Origin: Paenibacillus sp. PastM-3
GTDB taxonomy: Bacteria > Bacillota > Bacilli > Paenibacillales > Paenibacillaceae
Length of the DNA stretch: 64,000 nucleotides
Direction: 5' to 3'
Assembly (NCBI RefSeq): GCF_029893965.1
Contig: NZ_JARXXP010000013.1
Location: forward strand, 62,001-126,000
The number at the start of each line of letters is the position of its first letter. The stretch's first letter is position 1. This document shows positions 24,788 to 34,242 of the stretch, one piece after another. The notes below the pieces were generated by a model. That model was not told the DNA's origin. It was given only the letters and a program-made list of their open reading frames with translations, and searched no databases. Both the position numbers and the translations under genes were made by a program.

Positions 24788-24888
24788 AGCATGACTCCTT
24801 TATCGGTTATTTGTACATCTATCCATCAACTCAAAAGAGGAAGGACTTGCAGTGAAAAGTGCTGTATACCCTGGTTGCAGGAACTCTC

Positions 24889-25557
24889 CTAAAGCATAAA
24901 CAGAGTTTTCCATTGAATATTTACCCAATCCTGGTAAAAGATAATCTTGATTATGGCCAGTACCGCCAGGTGTCCCGGATAAAAGGACCACCATACCCAG
25001 CGGGGCAGGCGTCTTTTCTCAAGGAAAGCCCATGCAGCAGGAAATACCGCAACAAGAATGGTCGGTACGATACTGAACATCTGGACCAGCCAGCCGCTAT
25101 AGAACAGATAGAAGCTGTTCAGCGCAAAATGGGCCAAAATCAGATAATATGAATGTGCATAACGGAAGATCAGTACGAGGATCAGACCGTAGGCATTATA
25201 ATCAAGCGGAAGAACATCCATTATATAAACAGCTATCAATACAACCGGAATACCCAGCCAGAGCGACGGCAGCTTATCCAGTATGAGCAGCACAATGGCC
25301 GAGAGCAGCAGCGTAAAGACAACATTCCAGCCGCCGGGGTCAAGCGCCATATTGTACGGAATCTGGGCAATAACCGCAATGAGCAGCAGCCTCATCAGAT
25401 ACCTTGGTCTCGATTTAGTATGTATATGCCCTTGCACCAGCCCGTAGCAGTAAATCGGAAAGGCGATTCTTCCAATGATTCTCCAGCCCATCTCATCCGG
25501 GAAAAAGATGTAGCCTATGTGATCAATAAGCATAGTAAGCATTGCAATAATCTGCAT
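24889..25557 (-). CDS. TraX-family membrane protein
   Basis: A 222-residue protein with about seven hydrophobic helices. It starts MQIIAMLTMLIDHIGYIFFP, with the DHIGY motif, then GRIAFPIYCYGLVQG and QIPYNMA, all typical of the TraX family. TraX of the F plasmid acetylates pilin; chromosomal Firmicute members are acyltransferase-like proteins of unknown role. AGGAGG precedes the ATG. No conjugation genes are near, so a pilus role is unlikely here. Confidence 0.88.
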   Translation of the reverse strand: MQIIAMLTMLIDHIGYIFFPDEMGWRIIGRIAFPIYCYGLVQGHIHTKSRPRYLMRLLLIAVIAQIPYNMALDPGGWNVVFTLLLSAIVLLILDKLPSLWLGIPVVLIAVYIMDVLPLDYNAYGLILVLIFRYAHSYYLILAHFALNSFYLFYSGWLVQMFSIVPTILVAVFPAAWAFLEKRRLPRWVWWSFYPGHLAVLAIIKIIFYQDWVNIQWKTLFML

Positions 25558-25681
25558 CTCCGGCCTCCTGATTTATGTTCTATGAGTGCTATTATCCATT
25601 GCTTTGCCGGGCAGCGCAAGCCTGTCTACTATTTCCACAAGCTGCAAGCGTTTTCCTTTAGTTAGGAAATATATATTCTAA

Positions 25682-25721
25682 AATAAAAGGAAAGCCGCCC
25701 CGCTAATGCGGAGGCGGCTTT
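25682..25721 (-). terminator. Terminator of the chvE-mmsAB operon
   Basis: On the minus strand AAAGCCGCCTCCGC pairs with GCGGGGCGGCTTT (one G-T pair), followed by CCTTTTATTTT. Confidence 0.8.
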
Positions 25722-25748
25722 GCATGTGTCTGCGGCATCAATGACCGG

Positions 25749-26912
25749 TTAGGCAGTTTTTGATTTGTTGTAAATGTCAAACCCTACAGCCAGCAGCAGC
25801 ACCAGACCTTTAATGCCCTGCTGCCAGTCTACACCAAGGCCGACAAGGGACATTCCGTTATTCATAACGCCCATGACCAGACCGCCGATGATGGCTCCGA
25901 CTACCGTGCCGATCCCTCCCGAAGCCGAAGCCCCGCCTATGAAGCAGGCTGCAATAGCATCCAGCTCAAAATTGGTTCCGGCCTTTGGTGTAGCCGAATT
26001 CAGGCGGGCAGCAAAGACGAGGCCGGACAAAGCGGACAGTACGCCCATATTTACGAATACCCAGAAGGTGACCCGTTTGGTTTTTACTCCTGAAAGGCTC
26101 GCTGCTTTCTCATTGCCTCCCAGCGCGTAAATATGACGGCCCATCGTCATATTGTTCATCACAAAGGAATAGACAGCAATCAGCACCAGCAGGATGAGAA
26201 GGATGTTGGGAATCCCGTTATACTGAGCGAGGACAAAGGTAAACAGATTCATAACGATAATGAGTGCAGCCGCCTTCACTATTGAAATCCAGAGCGGCGA
26301 TTGTTCAAATCCGTATTTGACCGAGGTTCTCCGGATTCTGATCTCTTGAAGGACTACCAGGACAGACAGAATAATGCCTGCCAGAAGCGTCACTACATTC
26401 AGCGTGCTTCCGTCCGTGAAATCGGGGATGAAACCGGAGCTGATTTTTTGGAATGTCTTGGGAAACGGGGCTATCGACTGCCCGTTCAGCACAATCATCG
26501 TTAATCCGCGGAACAGCAGCATGCCTGCCAGCGTTACGATAAATGCGGGGATTTTGATATAGGCAACCCAGAAGCCCTGCCAGGCGCCGACAAGTGCACC
26601 CATCAGCAGCGAAATTACAACGGCCAGCACGGGATTCATCTGCTGCTCAACCATCATAATGGCCGAAAGCGCCCCGATAAAAGCGGCGACAGAACCGACT
26701 GACAGATCGATATGGCCGGTAATGATCACCAGCACCATGCCGATCGCAAGCACCAGAATGTAGCTGTTCTGCAAAATAAGGTTTGTCACATTCAACGGCT
26801 TAAGCAGAATGCCGTCGGTCAGAATCTGAAAGAAGACGGAAATGAAGATCAAGGCAATAATCATGCCATATTGGCGTATATTCTTTTTGAAAAGTTCACT
26901 GATCGCTCCCAT
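25749..26912 (-). CDS. mmsB: Sugar ABC transporter permease, GguB/MmsB type
   Basis: A 387-residue permease with about ten to twelve helices of the BPD_transp_2 family. It carries VIITGHIDLSVGSVAAFIGA and PAFIVTLAGMLLFRG, plus ALGGNEKAASLSGVKTKRV (the loop that contacts the ATPase) and AIAACFIGGASASGGIGTV. The long insert between central helices and the total length match the GguB/XylH/MmsB group rather than RbsC. It is the last gene of the operon, five bases after mmsA, with a GGGGG ribosome site in the gap. It forms the membrane channel for the sugar delivered by the ChvE-like protein. Confidence 0.92.
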   Translation of the reverse strand: MGAISELFKKNIRQYGMIIALIFISVFFQILTDGILLKPLNVTNLILQNSYILVLAIGMVLVIITGHIDLSVGSVAAFIGALSAIMMVEQQMNPVLAVVISLLMGALVGAWQGFWVAYIKIPAFIVTLAGMLLFRGLTMIVLNGQSIAPFPKTFQKISSGFIPDFTDGSTLNVVTLLAGIILSVLVVLQEIRIRRTSVKYGFEQSPLWISIVKAAALIIVMNLFTFVLAQYNGIPNILLILLVLIAVYSFVMNNMTMGRHIYALGGNEKAASLSGVKTKRVTFWVFVNMGVLSALSGLVFAARLNSATPKAGTNFELDAIAACFIGGASASGGIGTVVGAIIGGLVMGVMNNGMSLVGLGVDWQQGIKGLVLLLAVGFDIYNKSKTA

Positions 26913-26917
26913 TGGTG

Positions 26918-28447
26918 TTACCCCCTGCTTCGTGTCATATATTTCATCAGCAGCTCCTGCGTAGCATCCTGCCGCTGCACCTCACCTGTGATCCGTCCCT
27001 CGCACATCGTATAAATTCTGTCGCACATCCCGATAATTTCCGGCAGCTCGGAGGAGATGACCAGCACGCCCCGTCCTTCCGCAGCCAGGCTGTTAATAAT
27101 CGAATAAATTTCATATTTGGCGCCAACGTCAATGCCGCGTGTCGGCTCATCCAGTATAAGCACATCCGGCTGGGCATAGATCCACTTGCTTAGCACAACC
27201 TTCTGCTGGTTGCCGCCGCTTAAATTCACCGTTTTCTGCAGAATACTTGGTGTCTTGATGTTCAGCTTCCTACGGTATTCCTCGGCCACCAGCACTTCCT
27301 CATTCTCGTCGATCACACCGTGCCGGGACAGCTTATGCAGGCTGCTGAGCGAAATGTTGCGTTTGATATCATCAATCAGGATCAGGCCATAATGCTTGCG
27401 GTCTTCCGTTACATAGGCAAGTCCGCCCGCAATAGCCTGGCTGATGTCATTGAAATGAACCTCCCGGCCATGCATGTACAGCTCTCCGCTGATCCGTCTG
27501 CCGTACGATTTGCCGAACACACTCATCGCCAGCTCTGTCCGGCCGGCCCCCATCAGCCCGGCAATGCCGACTACCTCACCGCGGCGGATATGCATATTGA
27601 TCCGGTCCAGCATTTTGCGGTCTGCCTGCGTCGGGTGATACACCTCCCAGTCGCGGATTTCAAAAATGGTCTCCCCAAGCTCCGGCGACCGCTCCGGATA
27701 GCGGTTAGTCAGATCGCGGCCGACCATGCCTTTTATAATGACATCCTCCGTTACCGCATCTTGCTTCATATCCAGCGTTCTGATCGTCCGGCCGTCCCGC
27801 AATATCGTTACCGAATCCGCTATCTTCTCGATTTCGTTCAATTTGTGTGAAATGATAATGGAGGAGATTCCCCGCTTCTTCAGCTCCAGGATCAAGGTCA
27901 GCAGGTTCTCGCTATCATCCTCGTTCAGCGCCGCTGTAGGCTCATCAAGAATGAGCAGCTTCACTTCTTTGGACAGCGCCTTGGCGATCTCCACCAGCTG
28001 CTGCTTGCCGACACCGATTGCCGATACCCGGGTCAGCGGAGATTCGCCCAGGCCGACGGTCTTGAGCAGCTCCCTGGTTCTCAGCGTCGTTTCATTCCAG
28101 TTGATTACTCCTCGCTTTACCTGCTCATTGCCAAGGAAGATATTTTCCGAAATCGACAAATACGGAATCAGCGCCAGCTCCTGATGAATAATGACGATGC
28201 CCAGCCGTTCGCTGTCCTTGATATCCCTGAACTGGCATACCTCGCCGCCGAACAGGATATCCCCTTCATAACTGCCGTGCGGATATACACCGCTAAGCAC
28301 CTTCATCAGGGTCGACTTTCCGGCTCCGTTCTCCCCGCAGAGGGCATGGATCTCGCCCGCCTTCACCTTCAGGTTAACATCCGACAGCGCCTTGACCCCA
28401 GGAAAGGTCTTCGTAATCCCCTTCATTTCCAAAATATACTCACTCAT
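26918..28447 (-). CDS. mmsA: Sugar ABC transporter ATPase with two nucleotide-binding domains
   Basis: A 509-residue tandem ATPase (GguA/MmsA/XylG type). The first domain has GENGAGKST (Walker A, near residue 38), an altered signature [13 protein letters not shown] and [11 protein letters not shown]. The second has a degenerate Walker A (GLMGAGRTE, without Lys), the signature [14 protein letters not shown] and [15 protein letters not shown], the pattern usual for monosaccharide importers of this class. It energises the MmsB permease. It follows the binding-protein gene after about 100 bases that contain a strong hairpin. Confidence 0.93.
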   Translation of the reverse strand: MSEYILEMKGITKTFPGVKALSDVNLKVKAGEIHALCGENGAGKSTLMKVLSGVYPHGSYEGDILFGGEVCQFRDIKDSERLGIVIIHQELALIPYLSISENIFLGNEQVKRGVINWNETTLRTRELLKTVGLGESPLTRVSAIGVGKQQLVEIAKALSKEVKLLILDEPTAALNEDDSENLLTLILELKKRGISSIIISHKLNEIEKIADSVTILRDGRTIRTLDMKQDAVTEDVIIKGMVGRDLTNRYPERSPELGETIFEIRDWEVYHPTQADRKMLDRINMHIRRGEVVGIAGLMGAGRTELAMSVFGKSYGRRISGELYMHGREVHFNDISQAIAGGLAYVTEDRKHYGLILIDDIKRNISLSSLHKLSRHGVIDENEEVLVAEEYRRKLNIKTPSILQKTVNLSGGNQQKVVLSKWIYAQPDVLILDEPTRGIDVGAKYEIYSIINSLAAEGRGVLVISSELPEIIGMCDRIYTMCEGRITGEVQRQDATQELLMKYMTRSRG

Positions 28448-28479
28448 CAGACTCTCACCCAGCTTTCCCTGTTACTGTG

Positions 28480-28526
28480 AAGCGGAATGCCGGCGGCTGT
28501 TCAGAAAAAGCCGCCGCATGCCGCTT
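28480..28526 (-). repeat. Intercistronic hairpin between chvE and mmsA
   Basis: AAGCGGAATGCCGGCGGCT (28480-28498) and AGCCGCCGCATGCCGCTT (28509-28526) form a long GC-rich stem with small mismatches and no T-tract. In binding-protein operons such stems protect the upstream message from decay and raise its level over the ATPase and permease; that role is inferred here. Confidence 0.6.
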
Positions 28527-28550
28527 ATACGCTTATATTGTGCCAGCCGG

Positions 28551-29645
28551 TTACTGGCCGAGCTGCTCTTTAGTGTAATAGCCGCCCTCAACCAGCACTT
28601 TATCCACATTGCCTGCGTCTACAGAGACAGGTTCAAGCAGATAAGAAGGAACAATTTTGACTCCGTTGTCATAAGTGGTCGTATCATTGACCTCCGCTTC
28701 CGTACCCTTCAGCACACTTTCCGTCATTTGTACTGCCTTCTTGGCCAGCTCACGGGTATCCTTGAACACGGTTTGGGTCTGCTCTCCGGCAAGAATTGAT
28801 TTCACCGACGCAAGCTCGGCATCTTGGCCTGTCACAACAGGCAGCTTCTTATCTCCCGAGCCGTAGCCTACCCCCTTCAGGGAAGAGAGAATGCCGATGC
28901 TGATGCCGTCATAAGGAGAAAGCACCGCATCAAGATTGTCGCTAGCATAGTTGGCGCTCAGCAGATTATCCATCCGCGCCTGGGCAGTGGCACCATCCCA
29001 GCGCAAGGTTGCCACTTGTTCCATCGTAGTCTGTTTGCTGCGTACAACCAGCTTGCCTGAGTCGATATAAGGCTTCAGGACGGACATCGCCCCGTCGAAA
29101 AAGAAGTACGCATTATTATCGTCCGGTGAGCCGCCGAACAGCTCGATGTTGAAAGGCCCCTTACCTTCCTTCAGCCCCAGCTTCCCTTCAATATAGGAGC
29201 CCTGCAGTACACCGACCTTGAAATTGTCGAAGGTAGCATAATAGTCTACATATTCACTCTTTTTGATCAGCCGGTCATATGCAATTACGCTTACACCCGC
29301 GTCATGCGCTTTCTGCAGCACATCGGTTAAGGCCTCACCGTCGATTGAAGCGATTACAAGCGCCTTAACCCCTTTGGTGATCATATTCTCAATCTGCGCT
29401 ACCTGATTTTCAACAACATCCTCCGCATATTGCAGGTCCGTACTGTACCCCAGTGCTTCGAACTCCTTCACCATATTGTTGCCGTCATTCACCCAGCGTT
29501 CGGAAGATTTCGTAGGCATCGCGATTCCTACTTTGCCGCTCTTTCCTTCTGAGCTGCCCGAGCTGCCCGAATTGTCCGCGTTACCGCAAGCGGCAGTCAT
29601 CAGCATCAGTGCCAGCGTCAACAGGATAAGTCCAATTTTCTTCAT
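28551..29645 (-). CDS. chvE: ChvE-like multiple-sugar-binding lipoprotein
   Basis: A 364-residue lipoprotein (lipobox MTAAC, Cys20). The mature part is a type I periplasmic-binding fold with strong ChvE features: [79 protein letters not shown] and [14 protein letters not shown]. ChvE of Agrobacterium binds galactose, arabinose, xylose and other aldoses. Here it captures sugar for the MmsAB importer encoded just downstream. An extended -10 promoter with a weak -35 lies 65 bases upstream, which fits activation by the adjacent YesN-type regulator. Confidence 0.93.
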   Translation of the reverse strand: MKKIGLILLTLALMLMTAACGNADNSGSSGSSEGKSGKVGIAMPTKSSERWVNDGNNMVKEFEALGYSTDLQYAEDVVENQVAQIENMITKGVKALVIASIDGEALTDVLQKAHDAGVSVIAYDRLIKKSEYVDYYATFDNFKVGVLQGSYIEGKLGLKEGKGPFNIELFGGSPDDNNAYFFFDGAMSVLKPYIDSGKLVVRSKQTTMEQVATLRWDGATAQARMDNLLSANYASDNLDAVLSPYDGISIGILSSLKGVGYGSGDKKLPVVTGQDAELASVKSILAGEQTQTVFKDTRELAKKAVQMTESVLKGTEAEVNDTTTYDNGVKIVPSYLLEPVSVDAGNVDKVLVEGGYYTKEQLGQ

Positions 29646-29709
29646 TCTGCATTCCCCCTGAAAGGTTCTGTTGTTTCTGAGAGGCGGGTGCCTCCCGCTT
29701 CACAAATTG

Positions 29710-29715
29710 AGTATA
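29710..29715 (-). promoter_or_regulatory. Extended -10 promoter of chvE-mmsAB
   Basis: On the minus strand TTGCTATACT contains TATACT with a TGC extension. No consensus -35 is seen, so an activator is expected; the adjacent AraC-type response regulator is the natural candidate. Confidence 0.45.
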
Positions 29716-29801
29716 GCAATGCGTATACCTGGCCGTATTTACACTGAAACTACTGTTTTTATAAAAAAACCACCTTTGTGTTTACGCTTACAATCATGGA
29801 C

Positions 29802-29839
29802 AAAAAAGGACACATTCAGCATAGAGCTGCATGTGTCCT
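29802..29839 (-). terminator. Terminator of the sensor-regulator operon
   Basis: On the minus strand AGGACACAT pairs with ATGTGTCCT, followed by TTTTTTG. It separates the response-regulator gene from the chvE promoter. Confidence 0.85.
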
Positions 29840-29898
29840 GCAATGTATACACGGTAAGATACGGTGCCTTGTTTATAGATCGGGCTTTACTTACATCT

Positions 29899-31143
29899 TT
29901 ACCTGTACCCGCCATTCCCGGTCCTTCCGCCGCCCTCTGTCTCACCGGGAAGCACGCCTTTACGGAACTGCAGCGGAGATACGCCAGTCTGTTTTTTGAA
30001 AGCTGTGCTGAAATAATGCTGCGTCTCGTAACCTGAGCGTTCGGCAATTTCATGGATACTCCATTCGGTGGAATTCAGCAGCTGAGCGGCTTTACGGATC
30101 CGGATCTGAGTCAGATAGGTGCCAAACGATTCACCCAGCTCCTGCTTGAACAGACGGCTGAGATAGACCGGAGAGGCCTGGAGCTTCCCGGCCATCGACT
30201 CCAGACTCAGATCACATTCGGTGTAATGCTCCAGCATATGTTGTCTGGCCCGGCGGACGAGCGGCGACAGCGGCTGCTCGCTGGACAGGGATACCCTGCA
30301 TTTGCGGTAAGCAGCGGGCAGACCGGTCAGATCGCCGGAAACCTGCTGGAACCCAAGCTCTACAGCAATCTTGAGATGGCTGCGCACTGCTGCCTCAATG
30401 CCGGCCAGCGCCGCTTCTGCGCTGCCTTCCCATAGAAGGATGACTATCAGCCCGGCGCTATCCCGGAAAATGACCTTGGGATAAGCCTCCAGCAGCTCTG
30501 CACTGATGTTCTCTATGGCATACAGAAACAGCTGGCGCTCGCTGTCCTTCATCGCCGGCTGGCGTACTTCGCCGCGCCAGCGGATCACGGCAAGCAGCTC
30601 CGGGCAGGCCGGGGGCAGCTTCAGAAATTGCAGCTGCTCACCAATCTCCTCGCGGCTGAGGTTCCCCTCCAGCCATTCCTGGCAGAAGCGTTCACGCAGC
30701 AGCGGAAAGTTCTTGAGGATCTGTCTCGAGGCTTGCTGGAAGTGCTCGCTTTGCCGGCGCTCAGTCTCCAGTTCATCCCGTACCCCCCGCAGCACCTGCA
30801 ACAGCTGCTGCGGATCTGCGGGCTTCAGTATGTAATCATTAACCTGCAGCCGGATGGACTCCTGGGCATAGGAGAATTCATCATGCCCGGTAATGACAAT
30901 AATCCGGCATCCCGGCAGACGCTCCTTCAGCTGCTTCATCAGCTCAATGCCATGCATAATCGGCATGTTCAGATCCACAAGCGCGATGTGGATCCCATGG
31001 TGCATTGCAAGTTCAAGCGCCTCTTCCCCGTCTTCCGCCTCCGCTGCTACTTCTAGGCCGAGACTCTTCCAGTCTACACATTGCCGGATGCCTTCACGGA
31101 TAATCTCTTCATCGTCGGCAATCATCACCTTCCAATGCTCCAT
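29899..31143 (-). CDS. YesN-type response regulator (receiver plus AraC DNA-binding domain)
   Basis: A 414-residue regulator. The receiver domain (1-120) has IADDEE, the phospho-acceptor D57 in VDLNMP and K near 108 in YILKPAD. A middle linker region follows (about 130-300), then two AraC-type helix-turn-helix motifs in the last 100 residues (LSLESMAGKLQASPVYLSRL and HEIAERSGYETQHYFSTAFK). ATG at 31143 is chosen: it has AGGGG about ten bases upstream, while a TTG nine bases earlier touches the ribosome site. It lies 18 bases after the kinase gene and should activate the chvE operon directly downstream. Confidence 0.92.
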   Translation of the reverse strand: MEHWKVMIADDEEIIREGIRQCVDWKSLGLEVAAEAEDGEEALELAMHHGIHIALVDLNMPIMHGIELMKQLKERLPGCRIIVITGHDEFSYAQESIRLQVNDYILKPADPQQLLQVLRGVRDELETERRQSEHFQQASRQILKNFPLLRERFCQEWLEGNLSREEIGEQLQFLKLPPACPELLAVIRWRGEVRQPAMKDSERQLFLYAIENISAELLEAYPKVIFRDSAGLIVILLWEGSAEAALAGIEAAVRSHLKIAVELGFQQVSGDLTGLPAAYRKCRVSLSSEQPLSPLVRRARQHMLEHYTECDLSLESMAGKLQASPVYLSRLFKQELGESFGTYLTQIRIRKAAQLLNSTEWSIHEIAERSGYETQHYFSTAFKKQTGVSPLQFRKGVLPGETEGGGRTGNGGYR

Positions 31144-31161
31144 AGCACTCAAGCCCCTCTC

Positions 31162-33030
31162 TTAGTCAGCATAATCCGCCGGACTGCTGCTCCGTACAAC
31201 CGGATGCCGGACAGTTACTACGGTGCCACTCCCTGCTGTACTATCAATATGCAGACCATAAGGCTCCCCGTAAGTGAGCCTGATCCTTGCCTGCACATTC
31301 AGAATGCCGTAGCCGCTGCCGCCGCTGTCAACTGCCCCTTGGTCAGCCTCTGCAGCTTCACCATCCGCTCCAGCTGACTCCAGACGCTTGTTAAGCAGCG
31401 CAAGCCGCTCTGCGGCCATTCCGGCACCGTCATCCGTTACTGTCAGGTACAGGTCACCTTCCCGTTCTTCTACTGTAATCGCAATCCGGCCGGGTCCGCG
31501 CCGTTCCTTGATTCCGTGATAAATGGCATTTTCCACAATCGGCTGCAGCAGCAGCTTCAGCACATACAGCTCACCGAGCCGGGGATCCGCTGAAATGGAG
31601 TAAGACAGCTTACTGCTGTACCGGGTATGCTGAATCTGCAAATAACTGACGATATGCTCCAGCTCATCTGACAGCGGGATAATGTCACTGCCCTTGCTAA
31701 GCCCCAGCCGGAACAGCCTGGAGAGAGCCTGCACCACGCCGGCAATATCCTCCGCACCTTTGCTGCGGGCCATCCAATGGATCGTATCAAGCGTATTGTA
31801 GAGAAAATGCGGCTTGATATGCGCCTGCAGGCTGCGCAGCTCCGCTTCCCGCTTCTGCCGTGCCTGCAGCTCGGTCAGCGAGAGCAGCCGGCTGATCTGG
31901 ACCAGCATCGTATTGAAGCTGCGGCCAAGCATTCCGATCTCATCCGAACGGTTCCCCCAGTAGCGGATCGTCAGATCACCGGACTGTGCTTTGCTCATGA
32001 AGGAGGCCAGCTGGCCGATCGGCCGGGAGATCGAATAGGCCAGATAGAAAGAGGCCGTCATCCCGAGCATGCAGACTACGAATACAAAGGTGACTACATT
32101 AAAGGTGATTTCCCGTACACCATAGGCCGATTCATCCATCGGAAAAACACCTACCGTAGTCCAGCCGGTAAAAGACGAGGTCCGGTAAATCAGCTGAATC
32201 TCCCGCTTATCCGCTTCTACCGAGGTAATACCGGAGCTGTCAGTAAACAGGTCTGCCTGAATAGACTGCATGAACGGGTGCTGCGGCGTATAAACAATCT
32301 CCCCGCTGCTGTCGACCACAGTCAGATAGCCGGTTTTGCCCAGCGTGACATCCCGTGCAGTTTCGGCAATTGCCCGCAGCTTCATATCCACCAGCACCAC
32401 TCCCTGAACGATCTGCGTATCGGGATCTACAATCGCTCTGACGGCAGATACGACCTCACTTTCTTTATAGTCGGCATGGGACTTGACGGCACGGCCGTAA
32501 GGATGCCCGATTATTTTGAAGATCCCTTTGTTGGCCGCTGCCGCCTTGTACCATGCCTCCTCGGTCAGTTCGGTATCCGGCCGGGTGTACATCTCGTTAC
32601 TGATGTAATCACCGTCCCGGTTTACCAGCATTATTCCGGCGATTTCCGAGCTGAGCGTAGTGAAGCCCTGCAGGAACTTGCGGATGTTATATTCCACCGG
32701 CTCACCGTTAACTCCGGTCACGCCTGAGCCTGCGCTGCCCGGAAGCTGACCGCTCAGAAAAGCCTCGACCCCGGGGTCGAACGAGATCAGATAAGATATT
32801 TTCTGCAGATTCTCCACATCATTCTCCAGTGCGGCATTGACCTTGCCAATCAGCTGCATCGTATTCTCATTGCTCTGCTGCTCCACTCTACGGTCTACAG
32901 TCCAGCCGATCAGCAGCCCTAGCCCGATGGAAGGCAGAATGCTGATTAACAGAAAATGAATGATCAGCTTATAGCGGATCGGCATATTATTCAGCTTAAG
33001 CTTTTCAATAGTCAGCCCGCGCCTTTTCAT
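31162..33030 (-). CDS. YesM/LytS-type sensor histidine kinase
   Basis: A 622-residue kinase. Helix 1 is at about 20-43 and helix 2 at about 308-332, enclosing a 265-residue extracytoplasmic dCache-like domain. A HAMP linker follows (SISRPIGQLASFMSK), then the His_kinase domain with LQAHIKPHFLYNTL and H408 as the likely phospho-site, the N box LLQPIVENAIYHGI and the G box DDGAGM. GGGGGAGGG precedes the ATG. The gene sits between a membrane-anchored sugar-binding protein and its response regulator, the arrangement of the xylose-sensing XylFII-LytS-YesN systems of Clostridia. The anchored binding protein probably presents sugar to this kinase. Confidence 0.92.
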   Translation of the reverse strand: MKRRGLTIEKLKLNNMPIRYKLIIHFLLISILPSIGLGLLIGWTVDRRVEQQSNENTMQLIGKVNAALENDVENLQKISYLISFDPGVEAFLSGQLPGSAGSGVTGVNGEPVEYNIRKFLQGFTTLSSEIAGIMLVNRDGDYISNEMYTRPDTELTEEAWYKAAAANKGIFKIIGHPYGRAVKSHADYKESEVVSAVRAIVDPDTQIVQGVVLVDMKLRAIAETARDVTLGKTGYLTVVDSSGEIVYTPQHPFMQSIQADLFTDSSGITSVEADKREIQLIYRTSSFTGWTTVGVFPMDESAYGVREITFNVVTFVFVVCMLGMTASFYLAYSISRPIGQLASFMSKAQSGDLTIRYWGNRSDEIGMLGRSFNTMLVQISRLLSLTELQARQKREAELRSLQAHIKPHFLYNTLDTIHWMARSKGAEDIAGVVQALSRLFRLGLSKGSDIIPLSDELEHIVSYLQIQHTRYSSKLSYSISADPRLGELYVLKLLLQPIVENAIYHGIKERRGPGRIAITVEEREGDLYLTVTDDGAGMAAERLALLNKRLESAGADGEAAEADQGAVDSGGSGYGILNVQARIRLTYGEPYGLHIDSTAGSGTVVTVRHPVVRSSSPADYAD

Positions 33031-33054
33031 AAGATGTCCCTCCCCCGGCCGGCG

Positions 33055-34068
33055 CTACTTGGCATAATAATTCTCCACATTCGCCCGGGTCACCACATCA
33101 ATGCCCGTATCTACTGTATCCGGCACCGGCAGCGGCTTATTATTGAGATAGGCTGAAGAGTCCTCCAGCAGGCCGCGGTGCAGGTGAAACAGCTCGGTCA
33201 GCGACCAAAAACCCATATTCCAGGTGCCTTGGGCCATTGTTGCAGCGATCCGTCCTTCCTTCACCAGATCCAGCGTGCCTTTATCGGTATCAAAGCTGAT
33301 AATCTGCACCCAGGAGTCCGTACCCTGTATTTTCCTCACTGCCTCAGCCACTCCGATTCCTCCGTTGGATTCCGTAGCAAAGATCCCTTTAAGCTGCGGA
33401 TAAGCGGCCAGCAGCTGCCCCGCAGCCTCCCTTGAAGCGACCTGATCGCCATGGCCGTCTTTGACGGCTACTACTTTCATCTCCGGAAACTCGCTGCGGA
33501 TGGTCACACTGAATCCGTCTGTACGCTCCTGATGGTTATGCTGCTCAGGTGTTGTGATGATGGCTACTTCTCCCTGTCCGCCCGTAAGCTCTGCCATCTT
33601 GCGCGCTGCCTCAACTCCGGCATTGTAATTATTCGTGCCCAGGAACGAGTAAGCTTTACTTGCAGGAGCACCCGAATCAAACAGAACAACCGGGATTCCG
33701 CTATCCACCGCTTTGTTGATCGTGGCTGTCAGCAATTCGGAGTTGACCGCAGAGATGGCAATGCCTGCCGGCTTTCTGGCAATAATCTGTTCCAATACCG
33801 TCATTTGCTCATTCGCGTCATGCTGAGTCGAGCCATGATATTCTACGGAAACATTGAGTTCCTCCGCAGCATCCTCAAAGCCCTTCAGGACACTTTTCCA
33901 GTAATCGATACCAAGCTGAAAGGTGACCATTACATATTTGTCTTCGATATTGCCGCGCAGTCCCGCCGTTTCCCAAGGGTCCGTGCTGCTTGCCTGCAGC
34001 TTGTAGTTCAGTACATACACCAGGAAAATTCCGATCAGAAGCACATAGACCAGCCACAGCTTCTTCAC
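33055..34068 (-). CDS. Membrane-anchored sugar-binding protein, likely sensor component (XylFII-like)
   Basis: A 337-residue type I binding protein held by an uncleaved N-terminal helix (LWLVYVLLIGIFLVYVL) with no lipobox. The fold is shown by MVTFQLGIDYWKSVLKGFED, IIARKPAGIAISAVNSELLT, GIPVVLFDSGAP and GIFATESNGGIGVAEAVRK. It starts at GTG, with AAAGGGG upstream, and leads the sensor kinase by 24 bases. Such anchored binding proteins in XylFII-LytS pairs act as ligand sensors rather than transport receptors. The sugar is not known; D-xylose or another aldose is a guess. Confidence 0.88.
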   Translation of the reverse strand: MKKLWLVYVLLIGIFLVYVLNYKLQASSTDPWETAGLRGNIEDKYVMVTFQLGIDYWKSVLKGFEDAAEELNVSVEYHGSTQHDANEQMTVLEQIIARKPAGIAISAVNSELLTATINKAVDSGIPVVLFDSGAPASKAYSFLGTNNYNAGVEAARKMAELTGGQGEVAIITTPEQHNHQERTDGFSVTIRSEFPEMKVVAVKDGHGDQVASREAAGQLLAAYPQLKGIFATESNGGIGVAEAVRKIQGTDSWVQIISFDTDKGTLDLVKEGRIAATMAQGTWNMGFWSLTELFHLHRGLLEDSSAYLNNKPLPVPDTVDTGIDVVTRANVENYYAK

Positions 34069-34193
34069 AATGTAACCCCTTTCATAAGTGGATGATAATC
34101 AGTTGCTAAGGCCATGATACCTTGTTTGCCGGAAGTTGAAAATAACAAATGATTGGCCGCTGCGCAATTGGCAGCACATGCTATACATAGGCA

Positions 34194-34217
34194 AACAGGC
34201 CCCGCAATGGGGGACTG
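34194..34217 (-). terminator. Possible weak terminator after the LTA-synthase-like gene
   Basis: On the minus strand CAGTCCCC and GGGGCCTG form a stem with one mismatch, followed by TTTGCC. It is weak, and some read-through into the sensor operon is possible. Confidence 0.3.
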
Positions 34218-34242
34218 TACGCAAACCTGCTGCCGCTGCGGA

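Noticed and set aside
24889-25557. TraX gene as a sign of a conjugative element
   Set aside because: No relaxase, type IV secretion, integrase or attachment-site genes are nearby; chromosomal TraX homologues are common in Firmicutes.
31777-32727. A 316-codon plus-strand open frame opposite the sensor kinase
   Set aside because: Shadow of the kinase coding sequence; no domain and no ribosome site.
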